Shown here: piece by piece, positions 26,216 to 34,936 of the stretch
How positions within the stretch are numbered: position 1 is the first letter of the stretch
How the letters are laid out: each line of letters begins with the position of its first letter
The notes under the pieces: model-generated
Told to the model about the DNA's origin: nothing
The model's input: the letters and a program-made list of their open reading frames with translations, nothing else
Databases searched by the model: none
Origin: Oscillospiraceae bacterium NTUH-002-81
GTDB lineage: Bacteria > Bacillota > Clostridia > Lachnospirales > Lachnospiraceae
DNA: 64,000 nucleotides
Assembly: GCA_032620915.1 (NCBI GenBank)
Contig: CP136052.1
Coordinates: 1,650,501-1,714,500, forward strand
Direction of reading: 5' to 3'
Program-made: the position numbers and the translations under genes

Positions 26216-27355
26216 TTAGGGTTTTACTGTATGCTGCGTTAAAAATTCTACTGCGATCGTGGAACCGTTTTCTGAGCTTTCATCCACCCAAACGGAGCCG
26301 TTGTGGAGATCGGCGATCTCCCAGACCAGGGAGAGTCCGAGCCCTGCGCCTCCGTATTCCCGGCTGCGGGACTTATCCACCCGGAAGAAGGGATGGAAGA
26401 TGCTTCGCTGATATTCTTCCGGGATGCCGCAGCCGGTGTCAGAAACACGGATCAGGAGCTTTTCCGGCTTCTGCAAAACTGAAACCCGCACGGAGCCATT
26501 CGGACGGTTGTACTTGACGGCATTTTCTGTAAGATTAAAGAGCAGTCGGTAGATCAGCGCATCGCTTCCGGTCATGACGCCATCTCCATCTACTTCCAGG
26601 GTGATGTTGCGCTTCTCCGCCAGCGGCGCAAGATCCGTAAAAATCTCTTCGACCATGGGCGCCAGCTGGATCTGTTCGTTCCGGGCCACCTGTTGCAGAT
26701 TACTCATTTCCAGCAGGGTTTTTGTCATTTGGGTCAGTCGCTCTGTCTGCTCCCGCAGCAGGAAGAGAAAATTGGCCGTTTCTGGCAGTACGTCGGGATG
26801 CTCTGCGGAAAACAGTTCCAGTTGTGCCTGCATCAGTGCCAGCGGTGTTCGCAGCTCATGGGCAGCGTTGCCGGTGAACTGCCGCTGGGCGGCAAAGGCA
26901 TTGTTCAGCCGTTCCAGCATCTTGTTGAAGGAGTGGCTCAGTTGCCGGAATTCCGGCAGGGCGTCCTCGTTCATTTGCATGTCTGCAAGCGTGCTCAGCT
27001 GCACCTTTTCCACCTGAGAGGTAAAGTTGTGCAGAGGCTTCAGGGCGTGTCCACTGACGAAATAGGCCAGGATGCCGCCCAATACCGTCACTGCCGCAGT
27101 GATGTACCAGTTGGTCATACAGAAATCCTCCTGTGCCCCATGGATAACGATGGTGACATCCTGCCCGGGCTCTGTCGTCTGCGGATCAAAGAAAGCGGGC
27201 TCGCCACCGATTGGGTAGTCCTGAAGGGATTCTCCGATGGAATCCATGTAGTGGACACCGGAGGAGCAGAGCAGCAGCTTCATGGTAACGCAGGTGATAC
27301 CGATGAGCAGGATGGTCATTAAGGTGATGCGCCACTGTAAGGAAAGTTTTCTCAT
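26216..27355 (-). CDS. Sensor histidine kinase
   Basis: A 379-residue membrane kinase. Two membrane segments (about 10-30 and 83-102) flank a short 50-residue extracellular sensor loop containing Cys79. A HAMP-like linker follows, then the H box AAHELRTPLALMQ with phospho-acceptor His166, and the ATPase N, G1 and G2 boxes (NLTENAVKYN, VSDTGCGIP, GGAGLGLSLV). It overlaps the upstream response regulator gene by four bases. The pair is divergent from the TlpA-MsrAB operon, so it likely senses oxidative damage at the cell surface and controls that operon. The stimulus is inference. Confidence 0.92.
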   Translation of the reverse strand: MRKLSLQWRITLMTILLIGITCVTMKLLLCSSGVHYMDSIGESLQDYPIGGEPAFFDPQTTEPGQDVTIVIHGAQEDFCMTNWYITAAVTVLGGILAYFVSGHALKPLHNFTSQVEKVQLSTLADMQMNEDALPEFRQLSHSFNKMLERLNNAFAAQRQFTGNAAHELRTPLALMQAQLELFSAEHPDVLPETANFLFLLREQTERLTQMTKTLLEMSNLQQVARNEQIQLAPMVEEIFTDLAPLAEKRNITLEVDGDGVMTGSDALIYRLLFNLTENAVKYNRPNGSVRVSVLQKPEKLLIRVSDTGCGIPEEYQRSIFHPFFRVDKSRSREYGGAGLGLSLVWEIADLHNGSVWVDESSENGSTIAVEFLTQHTVKP

Positions 27356-28029
27356 GTTTCCTCGCCTCCTATCAGGTAGCCCTCGCCAATGCGATTGCGG
27401 ATGGGGTCATAGCCCAGTGCGGCGCGAAGCTTCTTGCGCAGGGCAGAGATGTGGACCCGGATGGAGTTGCTGAAACTGTCCACGCTGTTGTCCCAGACAT
27501 GGTCCATCAGCTCCTCCTGACTTACCGGCCGTCCCTGATGTACCATCAGGTATTCCAGGATCCCTGTCTCCTTGCGGGTCAGTGTCAGGGCTTGCCCATT
27601 GACGGCAGCAGTGCGGGAACGGGTATCGAAGTTCAGACATCCACAGCTCAACAGCACATCCCGTTGGGTGAACTGCCGCAGGGTCAGGCTGCGGATGCGG
27701 GCTTCCAGCTCGGCCAGGTGAAAAGGTTTTGCCAGATAGTCGTTGGCTCCAGCGTCCAGCCCCTCCACCTTGTCCTCTACCTCACCGCGGGCGGATAGGA
27801 TGAGCACCCTGGTTTCCCGGTCAGTATGACGCAGGGTGCGCAGCACCGTCATGCCGTCTTTCTCCGGCAGGTTCAGATCCAGCAGGATAAGATCGTATTT
27901 TTCGACAGCGATGAGCTCCAACGCTTTTTCACCGTCATAGCAGCAGTCCACGCTGTAGGCCAGGCGCCGCAGGCTGCGGACGATGGTCTCACACAGGGCA
28001 CGCTCGTCTTCAATGACCAAAAGGTGCAT
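27352..28029 (-). CDS. OmpR/PhoB-family response regulator
   Basis: A 225-residue regulator. The receiver domain has the acidic pair ED at 7-8, phospho-acceptor Asp51 (LILLDLNLPEKDG) and Lys101-type switch (NDYLAKPFHLAEL). The C-terminal winged helix (about 130-225) includes LTRKETGILEYLM and SNSIRVHISALRKKL, the DNA-recognition helix. It is the first gene of the two-component operon. Its start lies 149 bases from the divergent lipoprotein gene, and the shared intergenic region holds an inverted repeat. Confidence 0.93.
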   Translation of the reverse strand: MHLLVIEDERALCETIVRSLRRLAYSVDCCYDGEKALELIAVEKYDLILLDLNLPEKDGMTVLRTLRHTDRETRVLILSARGEVEDKVEGLDAGANDYLAKPFHLAELEARIRSLTLRQFTQRDVLLSCGCLNFDTRSRTAAVNGQALTLTRKETGILEYLMVHQGRPVSQEELMDHVWDNSVDSFSNSIRVHISALRKKLRAALGYDPIRNRIGEGYLIGGEET

Positions 28030-28103
28030 AACACTCCTCCTTTACTTTTACTTTACAAGCTTTTTTAGTTGCCTTCAGTATAGCAGAAACGGATAAGATT
28101 TGC

Positions 28104-28154
28104 GTTAAGATTTCGTTCTTAACAGAGACTTTAACTTTCCTGCGTTATGATAAT
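28104..28154. promoter_or_regulatory. Intergenic regulatory region between the two-component system and TlpA-MsrAB
   Basis: GTTAAG-n8-CTTAAC (28104-28123) is a perfect inverted repeat. A related half-site, TTTAAC, follows at 28130. A -10-like GATAAT (28149-28154) has no recognisable -35 box at the right distance, as expected for a promoter needing an activator. The divergent response regulator is the natural candidate; this is inference. Confidence 0.45.
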
Positions 28155-28177
28155 AGCATAAAAAAGGAGGAATGAAC

Positions 28178-29137
28178 ATGAATACAAAGAAACTTTTGTC
28201 CCTGGTATTGGCACTGGTGCTGGTATGCAGTCTGGCTGCCTGCGGTGTGAAGGGAGATAACAAGACGGCGAATATGAATAGTAATGATGCTTCCATGACC
28301 GATGAGCCGAAAAACGCTGAGGAGGCACTCACTTTACACAAGAAGCTGCTGGAGCAGGAGAACATACTTCTTTCAGAAAATACGGGGCTCTGGGAAAAGG
28401 TTTTCATGGAAGCTGACAAGGGCATGGTCATGGTGGAGGATGGAAAAAACTACGGTGATTTCCTGCTGGACACCATTGAGGCCATTAAGGATCAGTTCAC
28501 TGCTGAGGAGTACGAGATGCTGAAGGCGTCTGCCACTAAGATCAGTGATATTGAAAAGAAGCTGACCGCGCTGGAGGAAGAATATCCGGAGGTGGCACAG
28601 CTATCTATGGACAGCGATATGAGTATGTCCGCGGACAGCGACATGAGCATGGCTTCTGATGACGGCAGCACACAGAGGTTCCCTGCCTTTGAGGGAAAGG
28701 ATCTGGATGGGAACACGGTGAAGAGCGACGAACTGTTCTCAGGCAATGCTGTCACCGTGGTGAACTTCTGGTTTACCACCTGCAACCCCTGCGTAGGCGA
28801 GCTTGCCGAGTTGGACGGGCTGAATCGCGAGCTTGCAGAGAGGGACGGCGCACTCATTGGTGTTAATGCCTTCACGTTGGACGGTGACGAAACGGCGATT
28901 TCTGATGCAAAGGATGTACTGATGAAAAAGAACGCCACCTATCAGAACGTGTATTTTGATTCCACCGGAGAGGCCGGAAAGTTTACCACCAACATCTTTG
29001 CCTATCCGACCACCTATGTTGTGGATCGAAACGGCAACATCGTGGGTGAGCCCATCGTGGGTGCCATCACTGAAAAGAAGCAGGGGGAGGCACTGCAAAA
29101 ACTCATCGATCAAGCTCTTGCCGACGATATGGACTGA
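28178..29137 (+). CDS. TlpA-like thioredoxin-fold lipoprotein
   Basis: A 319-residue lipoprotein. The start is the second ATG (28178), eight bases after AGGAGG. The signal peptide ends in lipobox LAAC with Cys22. A helical region (about 40-145) with a Met/Ser/Asp-rich stretch ([17 protein letters not shown]) leads to a redoxin domain (about 165-315). That domain carries the redox pair [13 protein letters not shown] and the cis-proline segment [13 protein letters not shown]. It probably passes electrons to the surface MsrAB encoded next. The usual partner CcdA, which would recharge it from inside, is not adjacent. Confidence 0.88.
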   Translation: MNTKKLLSLVLALVLVCSLAACGVKGDNKTANMNSNDASMTDEPKNAEEALTLHKKLLEQENILLSENTGLWEKVFMEADKGMVMVEDGKNYGDFLLDTIEAIKDQFTAEEYEMLKASATKISDIEKKLTALEEEYPEVAQLSMDSDMSMSADSDMSMASDDGSTQRFPAFEGKDLDGNTVKSDELFSGNAVTVVNFWFTTCNPCVGELAELDGLNRELAERDGALIGVNAFTLDGDETAISDAKDVLMKKNATYQNVYFDSTGEAGKFTTNIFAYPTTYVVDRNGNIVGEPIVGAITEKKQGEALQKLIDQALADDMD

Positions 29138-29166
29138 GGAAAGAAGAGAGCGGAAAGGAGAATTCC

Positions 29167-30291
29167 ATGGTACATAGAGATCTGGGGCTGTTGCTTATCG
29201 CGGTGCTGCTGAGTGGATGCGCTGTCTGGCAGAAAAATATACCACAGAAAACGGATGCAAAGGAAATAATCGGACAGTCCTCTGATATGTCCGGCGAGAC
29301 GTGTACGTACAGGATGGATACCACAGAAAACGTCATCTATCTGGCTGGCGGTTGCTTCTGGGGCATGGAACAGCTGATGCAGTCCATTCCCGGTGTCCTT
29401 GATGCCGAGAGCGGCTACGCTAACGGTACCGATAAAGCAGACGCAAACTACCAGACCGTCTGCAAGGGAAACACCGGATTTCGGGAGACCGTGCGGGTGG
29501 AGTATGATCCTGAGCAGGTGAGTCTTGATGCCCTGCTTTTGGCTTACTTCTATGTTATTGATCCTACGGTAGAAAACAGGCAGGGCAACGACCGGGGCAG
29601 TCAGTATCAGACCGGTGTTTACTACACAAATGATAAAGCGAAGGAGACGGTGGAGCGCATCGCGCGGATTGAACAAGGACGCAGCGGGCAGTTCTTCGTG
29701 GAGATTGGCCCGCTGAAAACCTACTATCCGGCCGAGGAGTACCACCAGAACTATCTGGAGAAGAATCCGAATGGTTACTGCCATATCCCCAGAGCGGAGA
29801 TGGAACTATTTTCCCGGCTGCGTATCGATCCGGGCGATTATAAAAAGCCTGCTGAGGAATTCATTCTTGACAAACTGACGGAGGAGCAGTACCGTGTTAC
29901 TCAGGAGAACGGCACCGAACGCGCCTTTGCCGGCGAGTTCTGGAATCAGTTCGAGAAAGGCATCTATGTGGATGTGGTTACCGGCGAGCCACTTTTTTCC
30001 TCCATAGACAAATTTGAGAGTGGCTGCGGCTGGCCCGCCTTTACAAAGCCCATTGAGGAGCCTTCTGTGGTGGAACTTGAGGACTTAAGTCACGGGATGC
30101 GCCGCACAGAGGTCAGAAGCCGTGCGGGAGACTCTCACCTCGGCCATGTGTTTACTGATGACCCGGTATCTCCCAACGGTGTGCGCTACTGTATCAACAG
30201 TGCGTCTCTTCGTTTTGTGCCTTATGCAAAGATGGAAGCCGAGGGGTATGGGTATCTTCTGTATCTTTTTGAGGAATATATCTGTAAATAA
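29167..30291 (+). CDS. msrAB: Lipoprotein methionine sulfoxide reductase MsrAB fusion
   Basis: Repairs oxidised methionine in surface proteins. It has 374 residues: a signal peptide with lipobox LSGC (Cys18), an MsrA domain (about 55-215) with the catalytic Cys63 in GGCFWG, and an MsrB domain (about 230-370) with [17 protein letters not shown] and the catalytic Cys in [11 protein letters not shown]. It therefore reduces both S and R sulfoxides. It follows the TlpA-like gene by 29 bases. The pair, plus the divergent two-component system, resembles the pneumococcal SpMsrAB2/Etrx2 surface repair system, but without an adjacent CcdA. Confidence 0.94.
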   Translation: MVHRDLGLLLIAVLLSGCAVWQKNIPQKTDAKEIIGQSSDMSGETCTYRMDTTENVIYLAGGCFWGMEQLMQSIPGVLDAESGYANGTDKADANYQTVCKGNTGFRETVRVEYDPEQVSLDALLLAYFYVIDPTVENRQGNDRGSQYQTGVYYTNDKAKETVERIARIEQGRSGQFFVEIGPLKTYYPAEEYHQNYLEKNPNGYCHIPRAEMELFSRLRIDPGDYKKPAEEFILDKLTEEQYRVTQENGTERAFAGEFWNQFEKGIYVDVVTGEPLFSSIDKFESGCGWPAFTKPIEEPSVVELEDLSHGMRRTEVRSRAGDSHLGHVFTDDPVSPNGVRYCINSASLRFVPYAKMEAEGYGYLLYLFEEYICK

Positions 30292-30403
30292 AGCTTAAAA
30301 ACCAGAAGATTTGCTTGTGTCCGTAATGAATTAAGTGAAGTAAATAAAAGTATAATAAACAGGTAGTATTTGAACTATCCTGACAAAACAGGAGGGAACG
30401 GAT

Positions 30404-31210
30404 GTGGAAGAATTAAAAGAACTGTATGAGAGTAAAAAGTATGCAGCACTGGATCGGGCATGCAGGAAGGCAGAGGCCGGTGACAGTCAGGATTTTGAGG
30501 TATATTTGTACCATGCATGCGGACTGGCGGCCAGAAGTAATTTTTCTCATTTTACGATGGAGCAGGCGATTGATCTGTTTCGGAAGGCGGGAAAATACAG
30601 TAAAGGCAATCCGGAACAGCAGCAGCTTCTGTATCATTTATTTACGGTTGAGGTGATAAAAGCCGTACAGCGTTATGAGGATACGTTTTCCTCTGTGAGT
30701 ATGACGAATGAGATTGTGGAATCTTACCGGAACAGCATGCGTCTGGCAGCAGATGCGCTGCAGGAAGCAGTTGTAGTTGGAGAGCGACTTACGCAGCTTC
30801 CTTTGGACGGGGAGAGCAGTGTGCTGTCAGCAAAAAAACTGGCAGTGCATTGTATGGTGGAACTATGCAAGGTACGTAAGTATGAGGTTGATATGGGGAA
30901 AGCTATTTCCAAGCGGACAAACAATGCACCTGAAGAGATTCGCAGCCGGTATGCAATTCTGTATGACAATTTGACAGAACAAATTCAGGCAGTAGATACA
31001 GAGTATGAACCGGAGCTGATCCAGCGGGATTTTGTAAAACCGGATGAGACCAATGCCTGCCAGCTGAAGATGCCATCAGCAGAACCCGGAGTGACAGGAG
31101 GAACCGGTGAAACAGTTGTGCAGACGGAAACTGAGAAAACAACAGAGCAAACAGAACCGGGAGAGCATTCCCGGGGACTGTTTGAATGGATGAAAGGGAA
31201 GTTTCGATGA
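30404..31210 (+). CDS. Conserved helical protein of unknown function
   Basis: I do not recognise this 268-residue protein. It starts with GTG (30404) behind AGGAGGG. Residues 1-190 are predicted helical and look like degenerate helical repeats (ALDRACRKAEAGD, AIDLFRKAGKYSKGN). The last 60 residues are low-complexity, rich in Thr, Glu and Gly (ETVVQTETEKTTEQTEPGE), ending in a short basic amphipathic tail (GLFEWMKGKFR). There is no signal peptide or membrane helix. Its stop overlaps the lplA start (ATGA), so the two are translationally coupled. Codon use is slightly more AT-rich than its neighbours upstream. Confidence 0.6.
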   Translation: MEELKELYESKKYAALDRACRKAEAGDSQDFEVYLYHACGLAARSNFSHFTMEQAIDLFRKAGKYSKGNPEQQQLLYHLFTVEVIKAVQRYEDTFSSVSMTNEIVESYRNSMRLAADALQEAVVVGERLTQLPLDGESSVLSAKKLAVHCMVELCKVRKYEVDMGKAISKRTNNAPEEIRSRYAILYDNLTEQIQAVDTEYEPELIQRDFVKPDETNACQLKMPSAEPGVTGGTGETVVQTETEKTTEQTEPGEHSRGLFEWMKGKFR

Positions 31211-32199
31211 TTTATCTGGAAAGTCCGTCCACAGATCCGACTTTTAATCTGGCACTGGAAGAATATGCCTTTGGACATCTGGATCCGCAGGAGGAGTATT
31301 TTATGCTTTGGAGAAACCGTCCTTCTGTGATCATCGGAAAGCATCAGAATGCACAGCAGGAAGTCAATCTCCTCTACGCAGAACAGCATCACATTCCCGT
31401 TGTCCGCCGTCTTTCCGGCGGGGGAGCTGTTTATCATGATCTGAACAATCTGAACTTTACGTTTATTGTGCGTGGTGCGGTACCGGAATTGTCCATGGAA
31501 CGGTTTGCAGCGCCGCTGCTGGCAGCATGCCGGAGATTTGGCATTCAGGCAAGAATAGAAGGACGTAATGATGTGACGGCCGATGGCAGAAAATTTTCCG
31601 GCAATGCCCGGTATGTGGAGCGTGGCAGAACCATGCATCATGGAACGATCCTGTTGCAGACAGACCGGGAAACGATGGAACAGGTGCTTACGGTTTCTTC
31701 AGACAAGATCGAATCCAAAGGAATTGCCTCAGTAAAAAGCAGGGTAACCAGTCTGTCCTTATGTGCGGGTTATGTGATTGAACCGGATGTTTTCAGCGCA
31801 GTTCTGAGGGAAGAGGTATTCGGAACAGATATGCCGCATCAGTATATGTGGACGGAAGAAGATTTGCGGCAGATAGAATTGCTGAAGCAGAACCGGTATG
31901 CGACATGGGCATGGAATGTGGGAACCTTCCCTGTGTATGAGGTTACCAGGAGAAGAAGGATAGAAGGCTGCGGGATAGTGGAAACCAGTTTCTCTGTATT
32001 GGGCGGACGGATCAGTGAAATCACCCTGCGCGGAGATTTCATGGAGTTTTTGCCAGTCTCTGAATTGGAAGAACAGCTGTTGGGATGCAGGATTGAGCCG
32101 GGGGAACTGGAAGCATTTCTGCAGACCTGCAGGCCTGAACAGTATATCTGCGGGCTTACAGCTCACATATTGGCGCGTATGCTGTGTGGGCTTCTTTGA
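31207..32199 (+). CDS. lplA: Lipoate-protein ligase A
   Basis: Activates free lipoate with ATP and attaches it to lipoyl domains such as GcvH or E2 proteins. The 330-residue protein has NLALEEYAFGHL near the start, RNRPSVIIGKHQNAQQEVN, the lipoate-binding loop VVRRLSGGGAVYHDLNNLNF (about 69-88) and GNARYVERGRTMHHGTILL. A C-terminal domain follows from about 245. The start is the ATG at 31207, which overlaps the previous stop; GAAAGGGAAG lies upstream. Length and motifs match the family. Confidence 0.92.
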   Translation: MIYLESPSTDPTFNLALEEYAFGHLDPQEEYFMLWRNRPSVIIGKHQNAQQEVNLLYAEQHHIPVVRRLSGGGAVYHDLNNLNFTFIVRGAVPELSMERFAAPLLAACRRFGIQARIEGRNDVTADGRKFSGNARYVERGRTMHHGTILLQTDRETMEQVLTVSSDKIESKGIASVKSRVTSLSLCAGYVIEPDVFSAVLREEVFGTDMPHQYMWTEEDLRQIELLKQNRYATWAWNVGTFPVYEVTRRRRIEGCGIVETSFSVLGGRISEITLRGDFMEFLPVSELEEQLLGCRIEPGELEAFLQTCRPEQYICGLTAHILARMLCGLL

Positions 32200-32311
32200 A
32201 TATTAAATAATTAAAAAGAACGTTAATTTGACTAAAATTTTAAAATATACAAACAATTAATAAAACATAATGAAAGGTTAAAAATATTTTTTAAAATATA
32301 CAGAAATAGTA

Positions 32312-32340
32312 TTGACAAAAGGAGCGGGCTGATATATAAT
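32312..32340 (+). promoter_or_regulatory. Consensus promoter of an unannotated transcription unit
   Basis: TTGACA (32312-32317), a 17-base spacer and a perfect TATAAT (32335-32340). It reads into 0.9 kb with no recognisable gene that ends at the terminator at 33217. Confidence 0.8.
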
Positions 32341-32403
32341 CAAATCATCAAAAGGAAATACATAAAACAAACAGATATTTCCAAGAAGACAGAGGTGATT
32401 CCA

Positions 32404-32517
32404 ATGGGTCAGGAAGCAGAGCTTAGCCTCATCAGTTACTTTGGAAGATATGAAGTAATTGATGAGATCGACAACAACCTTCACATGGCAGAGGATAAGA
32501 GCGCAGAAGAGATGTAA
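32404..32517 (+). CDS. Small ORF, 37 residues, unknown
   Basis: A short frame from ATG 32404 to TAA, preceded at good spacing by AGAGGTGA (32391-32398) and about 57 bases downstream of a consensus promoter. The peptide is acidic and soluble (MGQEAELSLISYFGRYEVID at the start, EDKSAEEM at the end). It has no cysteine, signal or membrane helix. I recognise no family. The position directly behind a strong promoter and good ribosome site argues that it is translated. Confidence 0.5.
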   Translation: MGQEAELSLISYFGRYEVIDEIDNNLHMAEDKSAEEM

Positions 32518-32573
32518 GAGCTTCATCTGTAAAGAAAGATGAAAGCAGGAAATGATCTTACAGAACAGGAGAA

Positions 32574-32693
32574 ATGGAATCAGTAGTTGCCGCCATCCTC
32601 AGCAGACAGGCGAAGGAAAGACAACTGAATAAGTACATGTATTTGATATCAGTCATGGTATGCAGCTTGTACACAAACCTTCTTCCATCATAA
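32574..32693 (+). CDS. Small ORF, 39 residues, hydrophobic tail, unknown
   Basis: ATG 32574 to TAA 32693. The first half is basic and helical (ILSRQAKERQLNKY); the second half is hydrophobic (MYLISVMVCSLYTNLL) and could span or lie on a membrane. AGGAG lies only two bases before the ATG, which is closer than ideal, so translation is uncertain. It follows the 37-residue ORF by 56 bases in the same transcription unit. Confidence 0.3.
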   Translation: MESVVAAILSRQAKERQLNKYMYLISVMVCSLYTNLLPS

Positions 32694-32700
32694 AATAACA

Positions 32701-32726
32701 GAAAGGAAGGTACAGACCACCAGATA
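32701..32726 (+). repeat. 26-base repeat, copy 1
   Basis: GAAAGGAAGGTACAGACCAC then CAGATA. It contains an AAGGAAGG motif resembling a ribosome site. Confidence 0.75.
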
Positions 32727-32752
32727 ATTAGATTTTTTATTCATAATCTGAC

Positions 32753-32778
32753 GAAAGGAAGGTACGGACCACCGGATA
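32753..32778 (+). repeat. 26-base repeat, copy 2
   Basis: Differs from copy 1 at two positions (TACGGACCACCGGATA). It is preceded by ATAATCTGAC. Confidence 0.75.
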
Positions 32779-33113
32779 TTTGATTGAATGGTAAGATGAA
32801 GGAACCGTGAGAAGAGGATTGATTACCGAAGTTTATCGGAAGACGAGCTGCTCACCCTCGAAGAAAGAGAAGTGTAACCGCCGCAGGCGGCAAACAACAG
32901 AAGCTCTGAGATGAAAACTGTACCGCGTGCCCCGAAGTGTCCGGGGAGATAGGACAGGCGGCAGGCAGGACAGAAGATTTTCAGAAGGGAACGTTGGAGA
33001 AGTTGCCGGGGAAAGGGAAAAGCTTTTCCAGGAGGGCAGAGGGAGTCCGAAGAAAACAGGTGTATGAGATAGACCGTCTCCACAGAACAGACAGTCATCT
33101 GTTTATAATCTGA

Positions 33114-33140
33114 GAAAAGGAAGGTATAGACCACCGAAAT
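33114..33140 (+). repeat. 26-base repeat, copy 3
   Basis: AAAAGGAAGGTATAGACCAC then CGAAAT, preceded by TTATAATCTGAG as copy 2 is preceded by ATAATCTGAC. It lies 336 bases after copy 2. Confidence 0.7.
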
Positions 33141-33216
33141 AGTAATGTTTTCAGACGGTTTGTGCATACAGGAAGCAACCAATGGAATAAATGAGCAAAT
33201 TACATAATTGATGATA

Positions 33217-33247
33217 GGGGAGCGTCCATTCGGACGCTCCCTTTTTG
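33217..33247 (+). terminator. Strong terminator of the unannotated unit
   Basis: A perfect 10-bp stem, GGGAGCGTCC (33218-33227) with GGACGCTCCC (33232-33241), a four-base loop and five T. Confidence 0.9.
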
Positions 33248-33376
33248 CGAATGGTGCGACTGAACGTTGCCGATTTTCCACTTCGTAAACTCCTTGTAAA
33301 TTCTTCCCCTTTTCTATGGAGTTTTTCCCCTGAAACGTGTAAAATAAAATCAAAACCTTCTGAAAGAGGTGTGTGT

Positions 33377-34930
33377 ATGCAGATTACAACATTTGCAGGT
33401 GTTGATATTGGTTCCTACGAAGTGGGAATGAAGATTTTTGAATTATCATCCAAGTATGGCATGCGAGAGATTACCTATGTCCGTCATCGGATCGATCTGG
33501 GAAGAGACGCCTATACGACAGGCAGGATCAGTACAGAGGTAATGGATGAACTGTGTGTCATTCTTACGGATTTTATGCATATCATGAAAGAGTACCAGGT
33601 GCAGGCGTACCGGGCCTGCGTGACCAGTGCCATCCGGGAGTCGGACAATGCGCTGATCGTGCTGGATCACATCAAGGTGCGCAGCGGCATGACGGTGGAG
33701 GCACTGAGCAATTCCGAACAGCGGTTCCTGGGTTACAAATCCATTGCCTACCAGGGCAAATCTTTTGAAAAAATGATCCAGAAGGGCACGGCGATCTTCG
33801 ATGTGGGCGGCGGAAGCATCCAGCTGTCCCTGTTTGACAAGGATCGGCTGGTGACGACGGAAAATATCCGCATGGGCATCATCCGTATCCGGGAGCGGCT
33901 GCAGCGTCTGGAAGACCGGCCATCTTACATGGTGCCGCTCATTGAAGAGCTGGTAAACAGTGAGATCGGTGCTTTTCAGCGGATGTATGTGAAGGACCGG
34001 GAGATCCGCAGCGTCATTCTCATCGGCGATTACATCAATTATGTGGTCAGGCGTTACCGGAAGAAGCCGGAAGGGGATACGCCCTTTGTGACGAAGGAAG
34101 AACTGATGGCGGATATGGAGCAGCTCATTGCCCTGTCTCCGGCGCAGATTGCCAAGCGGCTGGAGATCCCGGCGGAGAACGAGTCCATGATCCTGCCGGC
34201 GCTGGTAGTATACCGGAAGCTTCTGAAGGATACCCCGGCGGAACTGATCTGGGCGCCGGGCCTGAACTTAAGCGACGGCCTGGCATACGACTATGCGGAG
34301 CAGCATAAGATCATCCGGGGCAGCCATAATTTTGAAAATGATATCCTGGCGGCAGCAAAAAATATTGCCAAGCGTTACCAGGCAGACCGGCCCCATGTGG
34401 CCCATGTGGCGGATCTGGCGCTGACGATCTTTGACGCCATGCGAAAACCTGCGGGGCTCAAGGACAGAGACCGGCTGCTGCTGAATATTTCCGTGCAGCT
34501 CCATCACTGCGGAAAATTCATCACCATTTCCAAGGCGCCGGAGTGTAACTATAATATCATCATGTCCACGGAGATCATCGGTCTGTCTCACAAGGAGCGG
34601 AACCTGGTGGCCAACATTGTGCGCTACGTGATCACAGATTTCGCCGGGTTTGATGAACTGGCAGCCAAGGAAGACATCGAGGAGGAAAGCTATCTGAAGA
34701 TCGCCAAGCTGGTGGCCATTCTCCGGGTAGCCAACGCCCTGGATCGCAGCCACAAGCAGAAGATCCGGGAAATGAAAGCCTCCCTGAAAGGAAGCCAGCT
34801 GGTGCTGACGGTGGATACGGACGAGGATATGACACTGGAGCGGGGACTGTTCCCGGATAAAGCGGAGTTTTTTGAAGAGGTATTCGGGATCCGCCCGGAG
34901 ATCCGCATGAAAAAAAGACTGAACGGATGA
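33377..34930 (+). CDS. ppx: Exopolyphosphatase (Ppx/GppA family) with C-terminal HD domain
   Basis: Degrades polyphosphate or removes the gamma phosphate of pppGpp. It has 517 residues with the actin-like fold: GVDIGSYEVGMKIFEL (phosphate 1), TSAIRES, FDVGGGSIQLSLFD (phosphate 2) and LIGDYINYVV. From about residue 330 an HD-type domain follows (HVAHVADLALTIFDAM, LHHCGKFITISK). The start is the ATG at 33377 behind AAAGAGGTG; the longer frame overlaps the terminator region upstream. It is followed by ppk1 six bases after its stop, so polyphosphate breakdown and synthesis share an operon. Confidence 0.9.
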   Translation: MQITTFAGVDIGSYEVGMKIFELSSKYGMREITYVRHRIDLGRDAYTTGRISTEVMDELCVILTDFMHIMKEYQVQAYRACVTSAIRESDNALIVLDHIKVRSGMTVEALSNSEQRFLGYKSIAYQGKSFEKMIQKGTAIFDVGGGSIQLSLFDKDRLVTTENIRMGIIRIRERLQRLEDRPSYMVPLIEELVNSEIGAFQRMYVKDREIRSVILIGDYINYVVRRYRKKPEGDTPFVTKEELMADMEQLIALSPAQIAKRLEIPAENESMILPALVVYRKLLKDTPAELIWAPGLNLSDGLAYDYAEQHKIIRGSHNFENDILAAAKNIAKRYQADRPHVAHVADLALTIFDAMRKPAGLKDRDRLLLNISVQLHHCGKFITISKAPECNYNIIMSTEIIGLSHKERNLVANIVRYVITDFAGFDELAAKEDIEEESYLKIAKLVAILRVANALDRSHKQKIREMKASLKGSQLVLTVDTDEDMTLERGLFPDKAEFFEEVFGIRPEIRMKKRLNG

Positions 34931-34936
34931 GGATGA

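Larger units (their letters stand above)
32694..33216 (+). other. Gene-free structured stretch with threefold repeat
   Basis: No credible protein gene lies here. The stretch holds three copies of a 26-base repeat (listed separately) and several hairpins: CCGCC-GCA-GGCGG (near 32880), CCCCG-n8-CGGGG (near 32932), GGAAAAGCTTTTCC (near 33017) and AACAGA-n6-TCTGTT (near 33086). A short frame around 32800-32877 encodes DYRSLSEDELLTLEEREV but has no start codon. The stretch could be a long non-coding RNA or decayed small genes. Confidence 0.45.

Noticed and set aside
32701..33140. A CRISPR array from the repeated 26-base unit
   Set aside because: Only three copies, irregular spacing (26 and 336 bases) and no cas genes.
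32823..33353. A 176-residue minus-strand open frame in the gene-free stretch
   Set aside because: No ribosome site, no family, composition unlike coding sequence, and it runs through the perfect terminator.
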